Numbered from the stretch's first letter, positions 1 through 9,342 are shown. The stretch: 64,000 nucleotides of DNA from Dehalococcoidales bacterium (GCA_020342155.1 CP070842.1:1430405-1494404); one strand, 5' to 3'. The notes: a model not told the origin generated them from the sequence alone. A program made the numbers and translations.

Positions 1-240
1 GCGGTCGCGGTCTGGTCTGTCTGGTTGCTTTGGATTATGTCTCAATACTTGGAAGTAAAGGTTGGTGACAATCTCTACAGCTGATAGCGAGCCACCAGTA
101 TGGCCGCTTCCCGCCCGACCGATCATAGAGACGACATGGCGGCGTACCCGCTTGGCTATTGTCTCCATATCTGCTACCGAAGGTGACTTCATCTCAATAA
201 CCCTCTCTGTTTGAATACTCACATCACTAATCTCAGTCAT
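1..240 (-). CDS. Transketolase N-terminal subunit (partial, cut by window edge)
   Basis: The minus-strand frame starts with an ATG at 238-240 and stays open to the window edge, giving the first 80 residues of a protein. It contains the sequence RAGSGHTGGSLSAVEIVTNL (about residues 41-60). This is the thiamine-diphosphate-site GHxGGSLS signature at the N-terminus of transketolase. Split transketolases, with N- and C-terminal halves as separate genes, are common in Chloroflexota and archaea, so the partner gene is expected just outside the window. The enzyme moves two-carbon units between sugar phosphates in the pentose phosphate pathway. The missing C-terminus prevents a check of whether it is split or full-length. 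Confidence 0.85.
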   Translation of the reverse strand, partial: MTEISDVSIQTERVIEMKSPSVADMETIAKRVRRHVVSMIGRAGSGHTGGSLSAVEIVTNLYFQVLRHNPKQPDRPDRDR

Positions 241-381
241 TAAAAAAACTCCACGCTTTTAACTTCCACTATTCATTACCATAGGGAAAATCCCCTGCAC
301 CCAGAACGGCCTGTTTGGTCTATTTCTGCATGCCCACCCGCACCGTACCGGTTGTCCGATACCTGAAAGCGATACAGCTGG

Positions 382-1851
382 CTACGCACCATTAAGATAC
401 CTGCTGTATTGCACAAGGTGTGCCAGTGTCTTGGCCGCTCTCTCCGGGGTTGGATATATCATTAGACCTTTTTCTCGCAGTTTGGCGTAGATTGGTGATT
501 CCTGTAGCATTGTTGGATTCATACCAAAAATAAGGACGGGTTTCTGGTATTTGTCCATGTATTCGAAGAGCTTGTCCAGATTACGCATCTCTTCGTCTTG
601 GTATGCCTGGAACATACGCTCGGCTCTTTCGATCAAATCGGGGGCGTTATCGGCCTGCTGAAGGCTTGCCATGGCCATGGAACTCATGGCTCTCATTGGC
701 ATCGGGCCGATACCACCAATTACGAGCAGCGAGTCCAGGTTTTCGTCTTCCAGCAGTGGCCAGATGCAGGGGTAAGTCACCGGCCCGGTAGCAACAGTAT
801 CAACCGGGTTGGCGTGTGGCCACCGGTCTGGCAGGACCTGGTTAAGCTTTTCGATGGTATCAGGTGACAGTGGTGCTACATCCAACCCTAACCGGGCACA
901 GGCGTCAGATGCCACGCAGCCGAAACCACCGCCGCCGGTCAGAATACCCACCCGGTTGCTTCGTGGTAGCGGTTGGTTGAGAAGGGCGGAGGCTACATCG
1001 AACAGCTCCTCGACTTCGTTAACCCTTATCACTCCGGCCTGTCGGAACATGGCGTCATATATCTCGTCACTACCAGCAATTGCACTGGTGTGTGAGCGGG
1101 CTGCCCTTGCCCCGACATCTGTTCTACCGACCTTTACAACCACCGTTGGTTTCTTCTTGGTTACCTCGCCGGCGAGTTTGAAAAATTCCCGTCCCTTGCG
1201 AAGACCTTCAATATAGCCGGTGATGACCTTGGTCTCATTATCTTTAGCCAGATACTCGAAGAAGTCCTCAAAATGCAGGTCGGCTTCATTACCCACGCTG
1301 ACGAACTTGCTGAAACCGGTACCGGCTTCGAGGCCGGCCATCAGGATGTGCATGGCAAAACCACCACTCTGAGAGATAACGCCTACGTCTCCTTTGGGGA
1401 CGGGTATTGGCATACGCAAGGTTGAGAAACCATTGGCAGTATTGAAGTGCCCCATGCAGTTGGGGCCGACTAGCCGCATCCCACCCTGATGAGCGGTCTC
1501 GTATATCTCTTTCTCTAGCCTGGCGCCTTCCTCGCCCGTCTCCCCGAGGCCGGCGGTAATAATAAGTCCTACTTTAACACCGGTAGCAACACAATCACGC
1601 ACCACATCGGGTACATCTGGATAGGGGATGACAATCGCTACGAAGTCGACTGGCTCGGGTAAGTCTCTAACGCTTGGATAGGCCTTGACTCCCTGCACCT
1701 CGGCGGCAGTCTTGTTGACCGGATAGGCCCTTTTCACCGAGGGGGATACTAATACCCGACTGAAGATGCCGGCCCCCCATTTATCTAAAGCATTGGATGC
1801 CCCAACCACGGCAACCGTCTCCGGATCAAACAGCAGGCCGACATGATTCAT
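382..1851 (-). CDS. ADP-forming acyl-CoA synthetase alpha-like protein (CoA-binding, ligase domains)
   Basis: This 489-residue protein has the layout of the alpha part of NDP-forming acetate/acyl-CoA synthetases. The CoA-binding Rossmann domain comes first (VAVVGASN near residue 13, GPNCMG near 128), followed by two succinyl-CoA-ligase-like domains. ARSHTSAIAG (about residues 248-257) carries the histidine expected to be phosphorylated. Such enzymes make ATP from acyl-CoA or activate acids at ATP cost. No ATP-grasp beta part is attached or adjacent, so either the partner lies elsewhere or this is an alpha-only paralogue. A GGGGAG ribosome-binding site precedes the ATG. A second member of the family lies at 55.4-56.9 kb. 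The substrate cannot be told from sequence. Confidence 0.85.
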   Translation of the reverse strand: MNHVGLLFDPETVAVVGASNALDKWGAGIFSRVLVSPSVKRAYPVNKTAAEVQGVKAYPSVRDLPEPVDFVAIVIPYPDVPDVVRDCVATGVKVGLIITAGLGETGEEGARLEKEIYETAHQGGMRLVGPNCMGHFNTANGFSTLRMPIPVPKGDVGVISQSGGFAMHILMAGLEAGTGFSKFVSVGNEADLHFEDFFEYLAKDNETKVITGYIEGLRKGREFFKLAGEVTKKKPTVVVKVGRTDVGARAARSHTSAIAGSDEIYDAMFRQAGVIRVNEVEELFDVASALLNQPLPRSNRVGILTGGGGFGCVASDACARLGLDVAPLSPDTIEKLNQVLPDRWPHANPVDTVATGPVTYPCIWPLLEDENLDSLLVIGGIGPMPMRAMSSMAMASLQQADNAPDLIERAERMFQAYQDEEMRNLDKLFEYMDKYQKPVLIFGMNPTMLQESPIYAKLREKGLMIYPTPERAAKTLAHLVQYSRYLNGA

Positions 1852-1942
1852 AAGTCGCTCCCCCCTTACTTCGCAGGTAACTAATTGGCTGACGGCCTTA
1901 TTATATCACTACTTGAGGTTGCTGTGGCAAGTCTAGGCGCTG

Positions 1943-1971
1943 TTGACAAAAGACCAGTCACGTGCTATGTT
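1943..1971 (+). promoter_or_regulatory. Sigma70-type promoter for the KARI gene
   Basis: TTGACA at 1943-1948 and TATGTT at 1966-1971 are separated by 17 bases. The predicted start of transcription near 1978 gives a 57-base leader before the ATG at 2035. Confidence 0.7.
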
Positions 1972-2034
1972 TTCGCCAGTCTGTAGGTTTTCAAGAAGTG
2001 CCTTATTGAGCTAAGAACAAGAAGGGAGTGTACT

Positions 2035-3135
2035 ATGGCAGTTATCGATTTCGGAGGGACCAAGGAAGAGGTCGTCATGCGAGAAGAATTCCCGATGGCG
2101 AGGGCACGTGAGGTTCTCAAGGATGAGACAATTGCCGTTATCGGGTACGGTGTACAGGGACCCGGGCAGTCGCTAAATTTAAAGGATAACGGTTTCAGGG
2201 TAATTGTTGGGCAGTCACAGCAGTTCAAGGAAGATTGGGATCGGGCAGTGGATGATGGCTGGAAGCCCGGAAAGGACCTATTTGAGGTAGAGGAAGCTGT
2301 GCAACGCGGGACTATCATTGAACTCCTCGTCGCCGACGCTGCTCATAAGGCGATCTGGCCGGCGATCAAGAGGAACCTTAGTCCGGGCGATGCCTTGTTC
2401 TTTTCACATGGGTTCTCGATTGTCTACAATGACCAGACAAAGATTATCCCTCCGGGCGACATCGATGTCATCATGGTTGCTCCCAAAGGGTCGGGGACGT
2501 CGCTTCGTCGTAATTTCCTTTCAGGAGAGGGGATTAATGCCAGCTTCGCTGTCTATAATGACGCTACCGGTCGGGCTAGAGAACGGTGCCTGGCTCTGGG
2601 AATCGGCATAGGGGCTGGTTATCTTTTCCCCACAACATTCGAAAAGGAGGTCCATAGTGACCTCGTCGGGGAGCGGGGCGTGCTAATGGGAGCACTAGCG
2701 GGTATCATGGAGGCGCAATACGACACCCTTCGCAAGCATGGGCACAGCCCGAGTGAAGCCTTTAACGAGACGGTGGAGGAATTGACCGAAAGCCTTATCC
2801 GGCTCGTGGGTGAGAATGGCATGGACTGGATGTATTCCAATTGTTCGGCGACCGCTCAGCGGGGTGCCCTTGATTGGAAGCCGAGATTTAAGAAGGCTGT
2901 AATGCCGGTCTTCAGGGAGCTTTATGATAGAGTTGCCTCTGGTGCGGAAACTCGCCGTGTAATCTCCGCGTGCGGCAGGCCGGACTACAAAGTGCGTTTG
3001 GGCAAGGAACTGGAGGACATGGGGAACTCCGAAATGTGGCAGGCCGGTAAAGCAACCCGCTCTTTACGCCCGAGGAGGCAGGCAGAGGGGACCGTGAGTT
3101 CGGCAAAGGGCACTGCGGGCAGAAAATCGAATTAA
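2035..3135 (+). CDS. ilvC: Ketol-acid reductoisomerase, fungal/mitochondrial-like type
   Basis: This 366-residue enzyme converts acetolactate (or acetohydroxybutyrate) with NADPH and Mg2+ to dihydroxy acids in valine, leucine and isoleucine synthesis. Visible motifs are the nucleotide-binding loop GYGVQGPGQSLNLKDNG (about residues 37-53), the HGF segment, APKGSGTSLRRNF, the metal-binding stretch SDLVGERGVLMG, and GHSPSEAFNETVEE. The wording of these motifs, DWMYSNCSATAQRGALDW, and the end EMWQAGKATRSLRP resemble the yeast Ilv5 group more than the usual short bacterial class I enzymes. The last 20 or so residues are basic and low in complexity. An AGGGAG ribosome-binding site sits about 9 bases before the ATG. 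No other ilv or leu genes are adjacent. Confidence 0.9.
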   Translation: MAVIDFGGTKEEVVMREEFPMARAREVLKDETIAVIGYGVQGPGQSLNLKDNGFRVIVGQSQQFKEDWDRAVDDGWKPGKDLFEVEEAVQRGTIIELLVADAAHKAIWPAIKRNLSPGDALFFSHGFSIVYNDQTKIIPPGDIDVIMVAPKGSGTSLRRNFLSGEGINASFAVYNDATGRARERCLALGIGIGAGYLFPTTFEKEVHSDLVGERGVLMGALAGIMEAQYDTLRKHGHSPSEAFNETVEELTESLIRLVGENGMDWMYSNCSATAQRGALDWKPRFKKAVMPVFRELYDRVASGAETRRVISACGRPDYKVRLGKELEDMGNSEMWQAGKATRSLRPRRQAEGTVSSAKGTAGRKSN

Positions 3136-3311
3136 CTACTCGCAGATGTCTTGAGGTTAAAGCCCGAGGTTTGGGAAAAAGATTGTAAACAGGTATGGAT
3201 TCCGTTGTAAGATAGGGGGTAGGGATGATAACTAAATCAGGACGCTGGCCCTCCGGGGCCGAAGGATAGCTTATTTCGAAACGGACATCATAAATTTAAA
3301 AGGAGATGAAT

Positions 3312-4676
3312 ATGGACAAAACCAAGTTTGTCCTGGATGAAAAGGACATGCCGACTGCCTGGTATAATATCCAGGCGGACCTGCCGGAGCCGTTGCCCCC
3401 ATTACTCCATCCCGGCACCAAGGAGCCGACAATCCTCCCCCCGCCACTGTTTGTCGAGGCTCTCAATGAGCAGGAGTTCAGCAAGGAACGGTGGATTGAA
3501 ATCCCGGAAGAAGTACAGGCTATCTACAGGACGTGGAGGCCGACCGCACTGCACCGGGCGTACCGACTGGAGAAAGCTCTGGATACACCGGCGAGGATAT
3601 ACTTCAAGTACGAGGGCACCAGCCAGGCGGGCAGTCATAAGCCTAACACGGCTGTGGCCCAGGCGTACTACAACAAGCAGGCGGGTGTCAAGCGTATTAC
3701 CACCGAGACTGGCGCCGGTCAGTGGGGCAGTGCCCTGTCTTTCGGGTGCATGCTCTTCGGGCTGGAGCTCAAGGTGTATATGGTTAAAGTCAGCTACGGC
3801 CAGAAACCATATCGTCGCATACTAATGGAGACCTGGGGAGCTACGTGCATCCCCAGTCCCAGTACCGATACTCAAATCGGGCAGAAGATACTGGCAGAAG
3901 ATCCCGATTCTCCCGGAAGCCTCGGTATCGCTATCAGTGAGGCGGTTGAGGATGCGGGTACTCACGATGATACCCGGTACTCGCTGGGTAGCGTGCTCAA
4001 CCACGTTCTGCTGCACCAGACTATTAACGGTCTTGAGACCAAGAAACTGATGGCAGAGCAGGCGGATGTCTACCCTGACATCATCGTTGGCTGTGTCGGC
4101 GGCGGTTCGAATTTCGCCGGGATGTTCCTGCCTTTCGTCAGGGACAAGATTGACGGCACCAAACCAGACCTGCGTATCATTAATGTCGAACCGGAAAGCT
4201 GCCCTACGCTGACCAAGGGGCCTCTCACTTGGGACTTTGGTGATGTCGCTGGCATGGCACCAATCGCCTTTATGAACACGCTTGGACATGGTTTTATACC
4301 ACCCCCCGTTCATGCTGGTGGTCTTCGCTATCATGGTATGGCCCCTATTATCTGCCACCTACTAAAGCTCGGTCTAGTAGAAGCCACAGCCGTGCCTCAG
4401 GTGGCTACCTTCGAGGCAGGTGTGACCTTCGCCCGGACCGAGGGCATACTGTCCGCACCGGAGACGAACCATGCCATCCGGGTGACAATTGATGAGGCTC
4501 TCAAGTGCAAGGAAAAGGGTGAATCCAAGGTTATCCTCCTTGCCCATAGCGGGCACGGTCATTTTGATCTGGCTGCCTATGATGGTTATCTGGCGGGTAG
4601 GCTCGAGGATTATGCCTATCCCGAGGATAAGGTAAAGGAGGCGTTGGCTTCCTTGCCGGAGGTACCGGCGAAATAG
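3312..4676 (+). CDS. trpB: Tryptophan synthase beta chain, TrpB2 type
   Basis: This 454-residue PLP enzyme should condense indole and serine to tryptophan. The motif AGSHKPNTA (about residues 108-116) contains the PLP-binding lysine, ETGAGQWG carries the catalytic glutamate, and [10 protein letters not shown] binds the cofactor phosphate. The long N-terminal segment and the AGSHK form place it in the TrpB2 group, which often acts without a TrpA partner. The ATG at 3312 was chosen over the one at 3306 because AGGAG at 3301-3305 gives a 6-base spacing only to 3312. No trpA is adjacent; a trpF-like gene lies at 41.6 kb. Some TrpB2 proteins may have roles other than tryptophan synthesis. Confidence 0.9.
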   Translation: MDKTKFVLDEKDMPTAWYNIQADLPEPLPPLLHPGTKEPTILPPPLFVEALNEQEFSKERWIEIPEEVQAIYRTWRPTALHRAYRLEKALDTPARIYFKYEGTSQAGSHKPNTAVAQAYYNKQAGVKRITTETGAGQWGSALSFGCMLFGLELKVYMVKVSYGQKPYRRILMETWGATCIPSPSTDTQIGQKILAEDPDSPGSLGIAISEAVEDAGTHDDTRYSLGSVLNHVLLHQTINGLETKKLMAEQADVYPDIIVGCVGGGSNFAGMFLPFVRDKIDGTKPDLRIINVEPESCPTLTKGPLTWDFGDVAGMAPIAFMNTLGHGFIPPPVHAGGLRYHGMAPIICHLLKLGLVEATAVPQVATFEAGVTFARTEGILSAPETNHAIRVTIDEALKCKEKGESKVILLAHSGHGHFDLAAYDGYLAGRLEDYAYPEDKVKEALASLPEVPAK

Positions 4677-4690
4677 GCACGCACGTACGG

Positions 4691-4722
4691 AAAGGGGCTG
4701 GGCTAATGCCCGGCCCCTTTTC
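4691..4722 (+). terminator. Rho-independent terminator after trpB2
   Basis: A G+C-rich hairpin (AAAGGGGCTGGGC, loop TAAT, GCCCGGCCCCTTT) with one mismatch is followed by TTTTC. It lies 14 bases after the trpB2 stop codon. Confidence 0.85.
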
Positions 4723-4751
4723 TTGACAGGTTTACGCTGTATCGTTATCAT
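4723..4751 (+). promoter_or_regulatory. Sigma70-type promoter for the HtrA-like gene
   Basis: TTGACA at 4723-4728 and TATCAT at 4746-4751 are spaced by 17 bases, immediately after the trpB2 terminator. Transcription would start near 4758. This rules out the TTG at 4723 as the start codon of the downstream gene. Confidence 0.75.
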
Positions 4752-4800
4752 ACTTAACGCGGCCTTAACATTTAATTGCTATTCTGTATGGTTAGTGGTG

Positions 4801-5925
4801 ATGTGGATGAGAATCAGGCGATTATTCCTCCCGATTATTCTAGTTGCTCTTATTATATCTCTTGTACCGGGCACCGGGTGTGACCTTTTTTCTGGCCTCG
4901 AGGAGCCTTCGCAGAATGGATCGTCCCTGTCTGATGGGGAAGATGCTACCGCGATAGACCCTGACTGGCAGGCTCCATTACTGGATAACCTGTCCGGACC
5001 GCTACCCAGCATTGCCGATGTGGTGGCCATGGTCAAGCCTTCGGTGGTTGCCATCACTACGGAGATGGTGAGTTTTGGATATACAACGGAGGGCGGTGGT
5101 TCTGGGTGGATAATCGACGAGAGTGGAATTATCGTTACTAACGCTCATGTCGTCAGTGAGGCGGACAGTATAACAGTTACCCTTGATGACGGTAGAGTAA
5201 TTCCGGTGGTTATGAGTACCATGGCCATTGATGTCCAGACTGACCTGGCGGTGCTTAAGGTTAATGTTGGGAACCTGCCAGCTGTGGTTGTTGGTGATTC
5301 TGAGCAACTTAGGGTTGGGGACTGGGTTGTGGCTATCGGCAACTCGCTGGGGCTGGGTGTCAGGGCGACTGTGGGAATCGTCAGCCAGAGTGAGGTCACG
5401 GTTAACGAGGAACTGGGCCAACCCTTAAGGTTGATTGAGACTGACGCCGCCATCAATCCGGGTAACAGCGGTGGGCCGCTGGTCAATATGGCGGGAGAGG
5501 TCATTGGCATTAATGAGGCCAAAGTTCAGGATATACAAGTTGAAGGTGTTGGCTGGGCAATTGCCAGTACGGACGCACTGCCCATCATTCAGAGCTTGAT
5601 TAATAAAGGTTACGTCATCCGACCATGGCTGGGTGTGGGTACTCAGACGGTAAACCCCACAGTTGCCTTCTGGAACCAGCTTGCGGTTAGCAGTGGAGTG
5701 TTGATAACCAGTGTATCTCCCGGTAGCCCGGCCGATACAGCCGGACTCAAGGCAGGTGATGTCGTCGTCAGTTTTCGAGGGGTTGAGGTCACCACCGACT
5801 ATCAGATGGTACGCGGGATACACACCGCTGAAATCGGCCAGACGGTCGAGATAGTCTACTGGAGTGGCAACTCCAGATACACCACTGAGGCAACTCTGGT
5901 AGAGAGTCCGCCACCACAGGGCTAG
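4801..5925 (+). CDS. HtrA/DegP-like trypsin-fold serine protease, lipoprotein with one PDZ domain
   Basis: This protein of about 374 residues is probably a surface-anchored quality-control protease. The N-terminus is a lipoprotein signal: MRIRR, then a hydrophobic stretch ending LVPGTGC. The Cys would be residue 27 with the start at 4801, or 25 with the ATG at 4807. The catalytic triad is visible as NAHVV (His), TDLAVLKV (Asp) and GNSGGPL (Ser). One PDZ domain follows, with RPWLGVG and SPADTAGLKAGDVV. The start lies downstream of its own promoter. Its TAG stop overlaps the ileS stop on the other strand in the four bases CTAG, so the two genes converge with no spacer. Confidence 0.9.
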   Translation: MWMRIRRLFLPIILVALIISLVPGTGCDLFSGLEEPSQNGSSLSDGEDATAIDPDWQAPLLDNLSGPLPSIADVVAMVKPSVVAITTEMVSFGYTTEGGGSGWIIDESGIIVTNAHVVSEADSITVTLDDGRVIPVVMSTMAIDVQTDLAVLKVNVGNLPAVVVGDSEQLRVGDWVVAIGNSLGLGVRATVGIVSQSEVTVNEELGQPLRLIETDAAINPGNSGGPLVNMAGEVIGINEAKVQDIQVEGVGWAIASTDALPIIQSLINKGYVIRPWLGVGTQTVNPTVAFWNQLAVSSGVLITSVSPGSPADTAGLKAGDVVVSFRGVEVTTDYQMVRGIHTAEIGQTVEIVYWSGNSRYTTEATLVESPPPQG

Positions 5926-8900
5926 TCTATCCGCTTCACTCCCAGCTTTATTTCGTGGCCTGATAGCTTGTAGCCTTCGGTAAAGAAGTCCTCTTCCAGA
6001 ACGCCTTCAACAAGCTCGCGTGATAGTGTCTCCTGCTTGATGTAGTCGGCCCAGTCCTGCACGACCTGCTTGACATAAGAACCACCATCGTAATACGTTG
6101 TGATGTGGTCGGCAATATCGAATCCAGCCGAGCGGCGTATATTCTGCAATCGGTGGACTATCTCCCGCGCCAGCCCTTCCGCGGCCAGTTCCGACGAGAC
6201 GTCACAGTCCATTGCCACCAGGATCCCTCCCTCCGAGCTAACGATCAGGTTTGGTTTGTCGAGTTCCTCTTCACTATCGGCGAACTCGATTGTCTTGGTA
6301 TTAAGCTCTTCAAGCACCTGAGGTGACAGCCTTTCTAGGCCCTCCTTGTCCTGTCTTGAGCCTGCTTTGACAATTACTCTGGACAGCGGCTGTCGTACCT
6401 TGATTCCTGCCTGACTGCGGGCTGCCCGACCCAGGCTCGAAACCTTCATGGCCAGCTGCGTATCGGCAGAGAGCTGCTCATTAATCATGGCTTTGTCCGC
6501 CACCGGAAAATCGGTGAGGTGAACACTGTCTGGTACCTCCGGGAAGACGGAACAGACCAGGTTCTGGTAGAGTTCCTCGGCGAGGAAGGGCGTGAACGGG
6601 GCGAGCAGCTTAGCCAGCGTTACCAGGCAGTGGTAAAGTGTGCTGTGGGCGGCGAGCTTGTCAGCGTCACTCTCACTCTTCCAGAAGCGTCGCCGGCTCC
6701 TGCGGACGTACCAGTTGGACAGCCCGTCAACAAAGGTCTCAATCTTGCGTCCCGCCCCGGTCGGGTCATAGTTCTCCAGCGCGGTATCAACATCCCTGAC
6801 GAGCTGGTTGAGCTCGGACAGTATCCAGCGGTCAAGCTCCGAGTACTCTAACTGGCTATCTTCTGCACTAGGGGTGAATTCATCGATATTGGCATAAGTG
6901 ACGAAGAAGGAGTAGACGTTCCATAACGTCAGCATAAAGTGACGGGTTATGTCCGCCAGTATCGTATCGGAGTAACGGCGCGAGTTACCCGGCGGTGCGG
7001 AAGTGTACAGGTACCAGCGTAGTGCATCCGCACCATATTTATCAATCACTTCCCATGGCAAGACCTTGTTCGCCTTAGTCTTGCTCATCTTCTCACCTTT
7101 ATCATCAAGTATGTGCCCGTGGCAGATGACGTTCCGATAGCAGGGACGGTCGAACAGGAGGGTTGATATGGCGTGCAGGCTGTAAAACCAGCCCCGGGTC
7201 TGGTCTATGGCCTCGCAGATGTAGTCAGCCGGGAATCTCTCGTCTTTAAGCATAGTCGTATTCTCAAAGGGGTAGTGGTACTGGGCGATAGGCATCGCTC
7301 CAGAATCGAACCAGGCATCGATTACCTCCGGCACGCGCCGCATCTCACCGCCGCAGTCGGGACATGCGAACGTCATCTCATCGACAAAGGGCCGGTGCAG
7401 GTCAAGCTCTCTGCTCATTCCAGTGGTGCCCCTCTGTTCCAGTTCACTAACACTACCAACGCATTCATGTTTACCGCAGGACGGGCAGTTCCAGACGGGC
7501 AGGGGAGTTCCCCAATAGCGTTCACGCGAAAAGGCCCAGTCGACGTTGTTTTCCAGCCAGTCGCCGAATCGACCGTACTTGATATGCTCCGGGTACCAGT
7601 TTATCTCACTGTTTCCCCTGATAAGGCCTTGTTTAACGGCCGTCGTCCTGATGTACCAGGTCTGCTTGGCGTAATACAGCAGGGGAGCCTCGCAGCGCCA
7701 ACAGAACGGATAGGTGTGGCGGACGGTCTCACTGCGAAAGAGCAGTCCACGTTTCTCAAGGTCTTCAAGTACCATCGGGTCGGCATCCTTGACAAATTTG
7801 CCGGAGAAGGGATAGCTCCCGATGATGTTACCTTGCAGGTCAACATTATGGACGAAGTCGAGATCATTGTCCTGCCCTGCCTGGTAATCGACCTCGCCAT
7901 AAGCGGGGGCGATATGAACAATACCGGTGCCATCCTCCATAGAGACGAAGTCGGTGGTAATAACGCGGTAGGTCAGGCCCTCGTCTGGCTCCTGCACAGG
8001 CAGGCCAGTACCCTGCTGGAACCGCCTTCGGTCTACGTCAAATTTGTGAGGATTAAAAAGCGGTTCATAGGCTACACCGACCAGTTCGCTTCCCTCGAAT
8101 TTCTCGATAACGCTGCTACCGTCGAGTCCGGTAGCCATCAACCGGGCCGATGCCATGATGAGGTACTCATTATCGACATTAACCGCGGCGTATTCAGCAT
8201 CGTCTGCCACGGCCAGGGCGGTATTACCCGGCAGCGTCCACGGCGTCGTTGTCCAAGCCAGGAAATAGGCGTCCCCGCCGGCGACCAATTCCCGTAGTCT
8301 TTCGGGAAGACTACCGTTAGCACCGGCTATCTTGAACTTGATGTATACCGAGGGGTCTTCGGTATCCTCTTTATAGCCCTGGGCAACCTCGTGGGAGCTC
8401 AGTGAAGTACCGCAACGAGGACAGTGTGGTGTAACCTTATAACCCTGGTAGACCAGACCTTTGTCCCATATCTGTTTGATCACCCACCAGCAGGTCTCGA
8501 TGTATTCGTTCTTCAGGGTGATATAGGAGTTTTCCATATCAACCCAGTAGCCAATACGCTCCGTTAAGACTTCGAACTCCTTAATATAACGGTAGACACT
8601 CTCACGACAGCGGGCATTGAACTGCTCGATGCCATACTCCTCAATCTGCCCCTTACCGGTGAAGCCGAGCTCTTTCTCCACCTCCAGTTCTACGGGGAGC
8701 CCGTGAGTGTCCCAGCCGCCGATACGTGGTGCGTAGTAGCCTTTCATCACTTTGTAGCGAGGGATAACATCCTTGAAGATAGGTGGCATCACAAAGTGAA
8801 TGCCGGGACTGGCGTTGGTGGTAGGCGGACCTTCATATAAGGTGAAGCGGGGGCCACCTTCGCGTGCCTCAACACTTCGGATGAAAGTGTTGTTCCTCTG

Positions 8901-8966
8901 CCACAGCTCCAGAATCGTCTCCTCAAGTTGAGGGAAATTTACCCGACTATTGACTGGCTGAAACAT
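5922..8966 (-). CDS. ileS: Isoleucyl-tRNA synthetase
   Basis: This 1014-residue class I synthetase charges tRNA-Ile with isoleucine. The N-terminal nucleotide-binding motif reads GPPTTNASPGIHFVM, a departure from the HxGH consensus. The second signature reads KMSKT instead of KMSKS. The editing (CP1) domain lies between them, with GWDTHGLPVE and the tryptophan-rich AWTTTPWTLPGN. Cysteine pairs CPRCG, CPSCG and CPDCGG suggest bound zinc. The anticodon-binding domain follows WYVRRSRRRFWKS. The protein resembles the eukaryote-like type 2 IleRS group, members of which are often mupirocin-insensitive; this is an inference from motifs. GGGAGG precedes the ATG, and a T-box leader lies upstream. Confidence 0.95.
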   Translation of the reverse strand: MFQPVNSRVNFPQLEETILELWQRNNTFIRSVEAREGGPRFTLYEGPPTTNASPGIHFVMPPIFKDVIPRYKVMKGYYAPRIGGWDTHGLPVELEVEKELGFTGKGQIEEYGIEQFNARCRESVYRYIKEFEVLTERIGYWVDMENSYITLKNEYIETCWWVIKQIWDKGLVYQGYKVTPHCPRCGTSLSSHEVAQGYKEDTEDPSVYIKFKIAGANGSLPERLRELVAGGDAYFLAWTTTPWTLPGNTALAVADDAEYAAVNVDNEYLIMASARLMATGLDGSSVIEKFEGSELVGVAYEPLFNPHKFDVDRRRFQQGTGLPVQEPDEGLTYRVITTDFVSMEDGTGIVHIAPAYGEVDYQAGQDNDLDFVHNVDLQGNIIGSYPFSGKFVKDADPMVLEDLEKRGLLFRSETVRHTYPFCWRCEAPLLYYAKQTWYIRTTAVKQGLIRGNSEINWYPEHIKYGRFGDWLENNVDWAFSRERYWGTPLPVWNCPSCGKHECVGSVSELEQRGTTGMSRELDLHRPFVDEMTFACPDCGGEMRRVPEVIDAWFDSGAMPIAQYHYPFENTTMLKDERFPADYICEAIDQTRGWFYSLHAISTLLFDRPCYRNVICHGHILDDKGEKMSKTKANKVLPWEVIDKYGADALRWYLYTSAPPGNSRRYSDTILADITRHFMLTLWNVYSFFVTYANIDEFTPSAEDSQLEYSELDRWILSELNQLVRDVDTALENYDPTGAGRKIETFVDGLSNWYVRRSRRRFWKSESDADKLAAHSTLYHCLVTLAKLLAPFTPFLAEELYQNLVCSVFPEVPDSVHLTDFPVADKAMINEQLSADTQLAMKVSSLGRAARSQAGIKVRQPLSRVIVKAGSRQDKEGLERLSPQVLEELNTKTIEFADSEEELDKPNLIVSSEGGILVAMDCDVSSELAAEGLAREIVHRLQNIRRSAGFDIADHITTYYDGGSYVKQVVQDWADYIKQETLSRELVEGVLEEDFFTEGYKLSGHEIKLGVKRID

Positions 8967-8983
8967 GGCTACATCCTCCCTAT

Positions 8984-9015
8984 AAACAAAAAGCCCCGCC
9001 CTCTAGGGACGGGAC
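8984..9015 (-). terminator. T-box terminator hairpin
   Basis: On the minus strand GTCCCGTCCC pairs with GGGCGGGGC around a short TAGA loop and is followed by TTTTTGTTT. It lies 17 bases before the ileS start and is the conditional terminator of the T-box leader. Confidence 0.85.
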
Positions 9016-9269
9016 TGACTAAGCCCGCGGTACCACCCTAATTTCCCGGCCTATTGCCGGAACACTCATCCAGGGCACGTATTCATACCCTCGTCACGGC
9101 TAACGGTTGACGAATCCGACCAAGCCTACTGGGTGTCAGCCTGCTGGCCTACCACCGTTGGGTTGGTAGCTCAGGAGTGATTTTCAGGGGGCCGGACACA
9201 TCTGCTCACACCTAACCAGACTCGCTCGGTGCCGGTATTTCCCTTACTCTTCTCCGTCACTGCCTTTAC
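8984..9269 (-). promoter_or_regulatory. T-box riboswitch leader of ileS (Ile specifier)
   Basis: Read on the minus strand, the leader has the AGGGTGGTACCGCG T-box (complement at about 9025-9040). A mutually exclusive terminator follows (GTCCCGTCCC, loop, GGGCGGGGC, then TTTTTGTTT; 8984-9015). Stem I begins with the AG-bulge sequence GGAGAAGAGTA. An ATC isoleucine codon sits at 9181-9179 in the expected specifier-loop context AAAATCAC. Uncharged tRNA-Ile should bind, stabilise the antiterminator (T-box AGGG with CCCT), and allow ileS transcription. Confidence 0.9.
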
Positions 9270-9276
9270 ATAGGGG

Positions 9277-9305
9277 AGTATATCATATTATGGAAAATTA
9301 ATCAA
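9277..9305 (-). promoter_or_regulatory. Sigma70-type promoter of the T-box/ileS transcript
   Basis: On the minus strand TTGATT (9305-9300) and TATACT (9282-9277) are 17 bases apart, placing the transcription start near 9270, just before stem I. Confidence 0.75.
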
Positions 9306-9342
9306 GATAACGGATGACTGAATAGTAAATCAACTACTGAAG

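Noticed and set aside
809-1216. Open frame of 135 codons on the plus strand
   Set aside because: It lies antisense inside the acyl-CoA synthetase-like gene, with no ribosome-binding site and a serine- and arginine-rich composition typical of shadows.
4723-4800. TTG at 4723 as the start of the HtrA-like gene
   Set aside because: The same bases form a -35 box with a matching -10, and a signal peptide begins only at 4801-4807.
7173-8297. Open frame of 374 codons antisense to ileS
   Set aside because: It is a shadow of a strongly conserved gene and has no recognisable domain.
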